DNA from: Treponema sp.
GTDB lineage: Bacteria > Spirochaetota > Spirochaetia > Treponematales > Treponemataceae
Length of the DNA stretch: 9,605 nucleotides
Assembly (NCBI GenBank): GCA_017390125.1
Contig: JAFPCT010000177.1
Location: 1 to 9,605, forward strand
Direction: 5' to 3'
Made by a program: the position numbers and the translations under genes. The first letter of the stretch is position 1; the number at the start of each line of letters is the position of its first letter. The notes under the pieces are model-generated. The model ran no database searches. It was not told the DNA's origin and saw nothing but the letters and a program-made list of their open reading frames with translations. Shown here in pieces: positions 6,457 to 9,605 of this stretch.

Positions 6457-6484
6457 TGTGGAAAAAATCTTTGACTTATCCACA
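6457..6484. promoter_or_regulatory. DnaA-box cluster 2 (inverted pair) upstream of the NUDIX gene
   Basis: The minus-strand box TTTTCCACA (6457-6465) and the plus-strand perfect box TTATCCACA (6476-6484) form an inverted pair. It lies directly upstream of the likely NUDIX -35 element (6496-6501), where bound DnaA could affect transcription. Confidence 0.5.
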
Positions 6485-6495
6485 AGTTATAAACA

Positions 6496-6524
6496 TTTCC
6501 AAAACTTATGCTCTGCGATAGAAT
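6496..6524 (+). promoter_or_regulatory. Candidate promoter of the NUDIX gene
   Basis: TTTCCA (6496-6501) is followed after 17 nt by TAGAAT (6519-6524). Eight bases lead to the ATG at 6533, with no Shine-Dalgarno between. It would give a leaderless or nearly leaderless message. Confidence 0.5.
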
Positions 6525-6532
6525 GTGCATAT

Positions 6533-7084
6533 ATGTCTGATAATAAATTCAATTTCTGTCCTAACTGCGGCGGAAAAAACATAGAGTACCGGAATGGAAA
6601 AAAATGGTTCTGCCCGGACTGTCAGTTTGATTTATACAATAATGTTGCAAGTGCCACGGGTGCCGTAATTTATGATTCGAACAATACGGTTTTGTTTGAG
6701 GTGAGGGCAAAAAATCCTCGCAAAGGTTTTCTTGCATTGCCGGGAGGTTTTACGGACCGGGATGAGACTGCCGAGGAGGCTGTAGTCAGGGAATGCGCTG
6801 AGGAAACAGGATACAAGATTTCTGAAGTGAAATATTTGTGCAGTTTTCCAAACGATTACGAGTACCGTGGAATTGCATATAAAACCTGCGACCTGTTTTT
6901 TGCCGTTAAGCTTCCGGATGGAACTTCTGTTCAGGAACTGATCAAGCAGCTTAGCAATGAGAAGTCGGAAGTGGTTTCTTTTGAGGCTCATAAAATAGAA
7001 AGTGAAGCTGATGTTGAAAATCTTCCGCTGGCTTTTTCTTCTGCTAACAAGGCTCTTAAAAAGTGGCTTTCAGAAAAAGCATAA
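6533..7084 (+). CDS. NUDIX hydrolase with N-terminal zinc ribbon
   Basis: NUDIX enzymes cleave nucleoside diphosphates linked to another moiety, acting in nucleotide sanitation or NAD/sugar-nucleotide turnover. The 183-residue protein opens with a zinc ribbon, CPNC (9-12) and CPDC (27-30), followed by the NUDIX fold from about residue 38. A complete NUDIX box runs from Gly72 to Tyr94 (G-x5-E-x7-RECAEETGY), with all catalytic Glu residues present (Glu87, Glu90, Glu91). The ribbon-plus-NUDIX order resembles NADH pyrophosphatase (NudC), but the NudC specificity motif SQPWPFPxS is absent, so the substrate is open. An in-frame ATG at 6458 would add 25 residues with no family resemblance and overlap a DnaA box. 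The start at 6533 places the ribbon at the natural N-terminus. It stands alone between the DnaA-box region and tRNA-Cys. Confidence 0.85.
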   Translation: MSDNKFNFCPNCGGKNIEYRNGKKWFCPDCQFDLYNNVASATGAVIYDSNNTVLFEVRAKNPRKGFLALPGGFTDRDETAEEAVVRECAEETGYKISEVKYLCSFPNDYEYRGIAYKTCDLFFAVKLPDGTSVQELIKQLSNEKSEVVSFEAHKIESEADVENLPLAFSSANKALKKWLSEKA

Positions 7085-7121
7085 ATAATAACAATCTTTG
7101 TAAAGTTTGGCAGTTATGTAC

Positions 7122-7150
7122 TGGACAAACTTTTTTATTTACGGTATAGT
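7122..7150 (+). promoter_or_regulatory. Promoter of tRNA-Cys
   Basis: TGGACA (7122-7127) and TATAGT (7145-7150) are each 5/6 matches at an exact 17-nt spacing. The predicted start is about 5 nt before the mature tRNA. Confidence 0.75.
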
Positions 7151-7161
7151 GCTTTTCACAT

Positions 7162-7233
7162 GGTGTGGTACCCAAGCGGTAAGGGATCGGTCTGCAAAAC
7201 CGTCATTGGTAGGTTCAACTCCTATCCACACCT
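7162..7233 (+). tRNA. tRNA-Cys (anticodon GCA)
   Basis: A complete 72-nt cloverleaf. The acceptor stem is GGTGTGG (7162-7168) with CCACACC (7226-7232) and discriminator T (7233), the usual U73 of tRNA-Cys. The D stem is CCC/GGG. The anticodon loop CTGCAAA places GCA at 7194-7196. The T loop TTCAACT follows. The first pair of the anticodon stem is a U-U mismatch (7187/7203). CCA is not encoded. It has its own promoter and terminator. Confidence 0.95.
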
Positions 7234-7236
7234 TCA

Positions 7237-7266
7237 GGATTGCTGGTAACGGCAATCCTTTTTTTT
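7237..7266 (+). terminator. Rho-independent terminator of tRNA-Cys
   Basis: GGATTGC (7237-7243) pairs with GCAATCC (7252-7258) around an 8-nt loop, followed by eight T (7259-7266). Confidence 0.9.
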
Positions 7267-7306
7267 CAGGCTGGTCTTGGCGAAGCCGCAGTCTGTATAC
7301 ATATAT

Positions 7307-7340
7307 GGCTGTCTGGAATTTCCTGGCAGCCTCTTTTTTT
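7307..7340 (+). terminator. Second terminator-like hairpin between tRNA-Cys and recQ
   Basis: GGCTGTCTGG (7307-7316) pairs with CCTGGCAGCC (7322-7331), with one T-T mismatch and one G-T pair, followed by TCTTTTTTT. The T-run reaches the recQ stop codon. It is oriented on the plus strand, so it backs up the tRNA-Cys terminator and could shield recQ from antisense transcription. On the minus strand the hairpin is not followed by a T-run. Confidence 0.65.
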
Positions 7341-9186
7341 AATCGTAATTGCTTATAATCCGCAAAATCTGGCTTCCAATTTTTTCAGCCTTGGCCTGAC
7401 CGATACCGAATACTTCAAGAAGTTCCTTTTCATTTTGAGGGTGCTTTTCAACAAGGTCTTCCAGAGTTTTATCTCCGAAAATAACGTAAGGCGGCACATT
7501 CTGGTCGTCGGCAAGTTTTTTGCGCCAGTCCTTGATTGCATTATAAAGTTCCAGTGCAGAGCCGGAGAGTGTTTTTGCGTAGGCTCCCTTTTTGTGCAGG
7601 GCAAAAAGAGGTTTCTTTGGCTGAGGTGCGTTTAGTATTTTTTGCGCCGTATATTCAAAAGGAAGCATGATTTTTTCGTGGTTTACAAGTGCGTTTTTTC
7701 CTGATTCCGTGAGGTACAGAATGTTGTACTCTCCGGCTTTTATTATGTAACCGTTTTCCTGAAGCTGTTCTGAAAGCTCAAACCACTGCTCCCTGTTTAG
7801 TTCTTTTCCGATTCCCCAGGTGGAAAGGGTGTTGTGTCCGTTTTCCATTATCCGCGCCTGCTTTGAGCCTAGAAGCACGTCTGTCACATATGCTGTTCCG
7901 TATTTCTGTCTAAGCCGGATTACGCAGCTCATGAATTTCTGGGCAGGAATCGTCAGGTCGTTCAACGGGACAGGGGCTGAGGCGCAGATATCGCAGCAGC
8001 TTTCATCTTTTTCTTCTGAGGGGGCAAGGTGTTCGCCAAAATATCCCAGAAGCTGTCTTCGCCGGCAGTTTCGTGATTTTGCGTAATTTATCATGCCTTG
8101 AAGCAGTTTTTCTGATTTTTCCGGATCGGCTGCTTCCTGAAAGAAGAAACGTATTTTATGGATGTCGCCAAGGCTGTAGAGAAGCAGTGCATGGCTTTCG
8201 AGGCCGTCTCGTCCTGCCCGTCCTATTTCCTGATAGTATTCCTCCAGAGATTTCGGCATGTCATAGTGAATTACGAATCGCACGTTAGGCTTGTTTATTC
8301 CCATGCCGAAAGCAACGGTCGCAACCATGATTCTGATTTTGTCTTTTATGAAAAGATTCTGATTTTTACTGCGTTCTGCATCTGAAAGGCCTGCATGATA
8401 GTTCAGGACAGAGTAGTGCAGGTTTTTCAATGCGACTGTAAGCTGGTCAACTTGTTTTCGTGAGAAGCAGTAGATGATTCCGCTTTCATCCCTGTGTTTT
8501 TCAATGCAGTCTATGACCTGATTCAGTGCATCTTTTTTTGGCTTTACTTCCAAGAATATGTTTTCTCGGTTGAAGCTGGCTATGAATGTCTGTGGATTCC
8601 TGAGCCTGAGATTTTTTACTATATCTTCTCGGACTTGAGGTGTTGCCGTTGCTGTAAGCGCAAGGCAGACTGCTTCCGGAAACTGCTGGCGTACATTTGC
8701 AATTTCCATGTAATCCGGGCGAAAGTCATGTCCCCATTCTGAGACACAGTGAGCTTCGTCTATGGTGATGCAGTTTATTGGAACGGAACATTCATGAAGA
8801 ATGCTCTGCATTCTGCCGGTGGCAAGTCCTTCTGGTGATACATAGGCAATTTTTATCTGTCCGTCCTTAAGTTTTTTTACGGTGTCCAGGTATTCCGTCC
8901 ATTCAAGGGAACTGTTCATATAGACTGCTTCGATTCCATTTTCTATAAGTGACGAAACTTGATCCTGCATGAGTGAAATCAGCGGTGAAACTACGATCGT
9001 GATTCCGGGAAACATGAGGGCCGGTATCTGATAGCAGATTGATTTTCCGCCGCCGGTTGGCATGATGGCTAAGGTGTCATTGCCGGTCATAATGCTCTTG
9101 ATTATGTCAATTTGGAGTGGACGGAATGAATTGTAGCCGAATACGGTCTTTAAAATCTGTTCTGCTCTTGTAGTTATTTTATTCAT
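7339..9186 (-). CDS. recQ: ATP-dependent DNA helicase RecQ
   Basis: RecQ is a 3'-5' superfamily 2 helicase that acts at stalled forks and in recombination initiation. The 615-residue protein is full length (E. coli RecQ is about 609). In order it has Walker A MPTGGGKS (42-49), DEAH (143-146) followed by the RecQ aromatic-rich loop WGHDFRPDY (151-159), SAT-type TATATP (178-183), and motif VI EIGRAGRDG (320-328). The zinc-binding region has Cys374 (in CRRRQLLGYFGE) and Cys397, Cys398, Cys401; the CCDIC spacing is two residues tighter than E. coli's CGNCDIC. The winged helix spans about 405-515, and an HRDC domain (about 540-613) ends in helix-hairpin-type FGIGQAKAEKIG. AGGAA at 9195-9191 lies 4 nt before the ATG. 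The gene is divergent from tRNA-Leu and convergent with tRNA-Cys. Confidence 0.97.
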   Translation of the reverse strand: MNKITTRAEQILKTVFGYNSFRPLQIDIIKSIMTGNDTLAIMPTGGGKSICYQIPALMFPGITIVVSPLISLMQDQVSSLIENGIEAVYMNSSLEWTEYLDTVKKLKDGQIKIAYVSPEGLATGRMQSILHECSVPINCITIDEAHCVSEWGHDFRPDYMEIANVRQQFPEAVCLALTATATPQVREDIVKNLRLRNPQTFIASFNRENIFLEVKPKKDALNQVIDCIEKHRDESGIIYCFSRKQVDQLTVALKNLHYSVLNYHAGLSDAERSKNQNLFIKDKIRIMVATVAFGMGINKPNVRFVIHYDMPKSLEEYYQEIGRAGRDGLESHALLLYSLGDIHKIRFFFQEAADPEKSEKLLQGMINYAKSRNCRRRQLLGYFGEHLAPSEEKDESCCDICASAPVPLNDLTIPAQKFMSCVIRLRQKYGTAYVTDVLLGSKQARIMENGHNTLSTWGIGKELNREQWFELSEQLQENGYIIKAGEYNILYLTESGKNALVNHEKIMLPFEYTAQKILNAPQPKKPLFALHKKGAYAKTLSGSALELYNAIKDWRKKLADDQNVPPYVIFGDKTLEDLVEKHPQNEKELLEVFGIGQAKAEKIGSQILRIISNYD

Positions 9187-9190
9187 AAAT

Positions 9191-9210
9191 TTCCTGCAAA
9201 AATTATTATA
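9191..9210 (-). promoter_or_regulatory. recQ -10 element and ribosome binding site
   Basis: On the minus strand a perfect TATAAT (9210-9205) precedes AGGAA (9195-9191) and the ATG at 9186. The -35 region (about 9228-9233) is only T-rich, reading TTTTTC, and coincides with the -35 of the divergent tRNA-Leu promoter. Confidence 0.55.
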
Positions 9211-9225
9211 ACGAACAAAAAATGC

Positions 9226-9254
9226 TTGAAAAAGAGTTTGTAATTTGGTATTGT
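9226..9254 (+). promoter_or_regulatory. Promoter of tRNA-Leu
   Basis: TTGAAA (9226-9231) is followed after 17 nt by TATTGT (9249-9254). The predicted start near 9261 is a few bases before the mature tRNA. Confidence 0.65.
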
Positions 9255-9264
9255 AGATTCACTT

Positions 9265-9347
9265 GCCGGAGTGGTGGAATGGTAGACACGAAAGACTCAA
9301 AATCTTTTGTCAGCGATGGCGTAAGAGTTCAAGTCTCTTCTCCGGTA
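9265..9347 (+). tRNA. tRNA-Leu (anticodon CAA)
   Basis: An 83-nt class II tRNA with a long variable arm. The acceptor stem is GCCGGAG (9265-9271) with CTCCGGT (9340-9346), closing with a G-U pair, and discriminator A (9347). The D stem is GTG/CAC. The anticodon stem is AAAGA/TCTTT with loop CTCAAAA, placing CAA at 9298-9300. The T stem is AAGAG/CTCTT with loop TTCAAGT. CCA is not encoded. Its last 22 bases are part of a 99-bp exact direct repeat. Confidence 0.93.
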
Positions 9348-9424
9348 TAAAAGCTTGTTCGTAATGAACGAGCTTTTTTGTTTTAAATTAACTGCTTTGC
9401 GGAGTTGAACTCTGTCGCTCGATA
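9326..9424 (+). repeat. Direct repeat copy 1 (tRNA-Leu 3' end, terminator, downstream flank)
   Basis: This 99-bp block is identical to 9507-9605. It starts inside the tRNA-Leu T stem, covers the T loop, the 3' acceptor strand and the terminator, and continues into a 45-bp flank holding the odd palindrome GAGTTGAACTC (9402-9412). The preceding base differs between copies (G at 9325, A at 9506), so the left border is exact. Confidence 0.95.
9349..9379 (+). terminator. Rho-independent terminator of tRNA-Leu
   Basis: AAAAGCTTGTTC (9349-9360) pairs with GAACGAGCTTTT (9366-9377) with one G-U pair and loop GTAAT. The T-run extends to 9379. An identical copy lies at 9530-9560. Confidence 0.88.
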
Positions 9425-9457
9425 AATCTCGCTCTGTGCCTGAGTGGCGATAATCCT

Positions 9458-9484
9458 AAAAGAATCCTTGGCGGATTCTTTTTT
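9458..9484 (+). terminator. Terminator-like hairpin in the spacer between the repeat copies
   Basis: AAAAGAATCC (9458-9467) pairs perfectly with GGATTCTTTT (9473-9482) around TTGGC, and the T-run reaches 9484. It is a second hairpin of terminator form behind tRNA-Leu, with no gene seen between it and the first. Confidence 0.6.
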
Positions 9485-9506
9485 AACGGATTTTCGATTG
9501 TAGGCA

Positions 9507-9605
9507 AGTTCAAGTCTCTTCTCCGGTATAAAAGCTTGTTCGTAATGAACGAGCTTTTTTGTTTTAAATTAACTGCTTTGCGGAGTTGAACTCTGTCGCT
9601 CGATA
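9507..9605 (+). repeat. Direct repeat copy 2, ending on the last base of the window
   Basis: It is identical over all 99 bp to 9326-9424, at an offset of 181 bp. It carries the last 22 bases of tRNA-Leu without the rest of the tRNA, then a second copy of the terminator (9530-9560) and the same flank. Because the window ends here, the right border is unknown. Confidence 0.95.

Larger units (their letters stand above)
6149..6532. other. Gene-free, strongly AT-rich DnaA-box region (candidate replication origin or DnaA control region)
   Basis: No credible gene lies here. Hand count gives 48 G+C in the 240 bases 6241-6480 (20%). Five matches to TTWTNCACA occur: TTATTCACA (6271-6279, +), TTTTACACA (6292-6300, +), TTATCCACA (6303-6311, +), TTTTCCACA on the minus strand (6457-6465) and TTATCCACA (6476-6484, +). 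Between the two clusters lie AT-rich DNA suitable for unwinding, a 12-bp palindrome TTATAATTATAA (6382-6393), a G-run (6328-6332) and TAG-type trinucleotides (TAGTAGAAG, 6371-6379) reminiscent of DnaA-trio elements. The layout is origin-like, but dnaA and dnaN are not in the window. Confidence 0.55.

Noticed and set aside
6458..6532. In-frame upstream start for the NUDIX gene
   Set aside because: It would add 25 residues without family resemblance, has no ribosome binding site, and overlaps a DnaA box and the candidate promoter.
7222..7230. CTATCCACA, an 8/9 match to the DnaA box
   Set aside because: It is part of the T stem and acceptor stem of tRNA-Cys and is explained by the tRNA.
7107..7635. 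Plus-strand open frames across tRNA-Cys and the recQ 3' end
   Set aside because: They run through a tRNA, its terminator and the antisense of recQ, and show no recognisable domain.
1..9605. CRISPR arrays, transposases, integrases, toxin-antitoxin or defence genes
   Set aside because: No regularly spaced repeats and no protein with such signatures were found on either strand. The only direct repeat is the two-copy block at the right edge.

Overview
The window is bacterial and moderately AT-rich, apart from its first ~105 bp. The set of proteins resembles what I remember of Treponema (Spirochaetota): a MinD/FlhG-like ATPase, a C-terminal processing peptidase, a STAS protein ending in a zinc ribbon, a divergent TagA-family protein and a sigma-54 activator core. 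The genus is an inference from recalled family resemblance, not a database result. The 9,605-bp length, a composition break at the left edge and a 99-bp exact repeat ending on the last base together suggest that the window may be a whole metagenomic contig.

Layout, left to right. (1) Positions 1-678, minus strand: a MinD/ParA-family ATPase gene. Its recognisable part stops near position 106, where about 105 bp of much GC-richer DNA begins. (2) Positions 752-4663, plus strand: ctpA (periplasmic S41 protease), rsmE (16S rRNA methyltransferase, overlapping ctpA by one base), a WecG/TagA-type glycosyltransferase homolog that lacks the usual catalytic Asp and has a C-terminal membrane helix, and a bare AAA+ sigma-54 activator core with no sensor or DNA-binding domain. 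(3) Positions 4652-5449, minus strand: a TrmJ-like tRNA methyltransferase, converging on the activator gene with a 12-bp overlap. (4) Positions 5551-6102: STAS anti-sigma antagonist with a zinc ribbon, closed by a strong terminator. (5) Positions 6149-6532: a gene-free stretch, about 80% AT between 6241 and 6480, with five DnaA-box matches. It looks like a replication origin or a DnaA-binding control region. (6) Positions 6533-7084: zinc-ribbon NUDIX hydrolase. (7) tRNA-Cys(GCA) with two terminators behind it. (8) Positions 7339-9186, minus strand: full-length recQ. (9) tRNA-Leu(CAA), whose 3' end, terminator and downstream flank are repeated exactly 181 bp further on, at the right edge.

How the genes fit together. 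Most of the content is housekeeping: RNA modification (rsmE, trmJ-like), tRNAs, envelope processing (ctpA), DNA repair (recQ), nucleotide sanitation (NUDIX) and signalling (STAS, sigma-54 activator). I see no defence system, transposase or CRISPR array. The least ordinary signals are the DnaA-box cluster away from dnaA, four genes whose -10 box lies only 6-8 nt before the ATG with no Shine-Dalgarno (candidate leaderless mRNAs), the active-site loss in the TagA homolog, the domain-poor sigma-54 activator, and the tRNA-Leu-associated 181-bp repeat.
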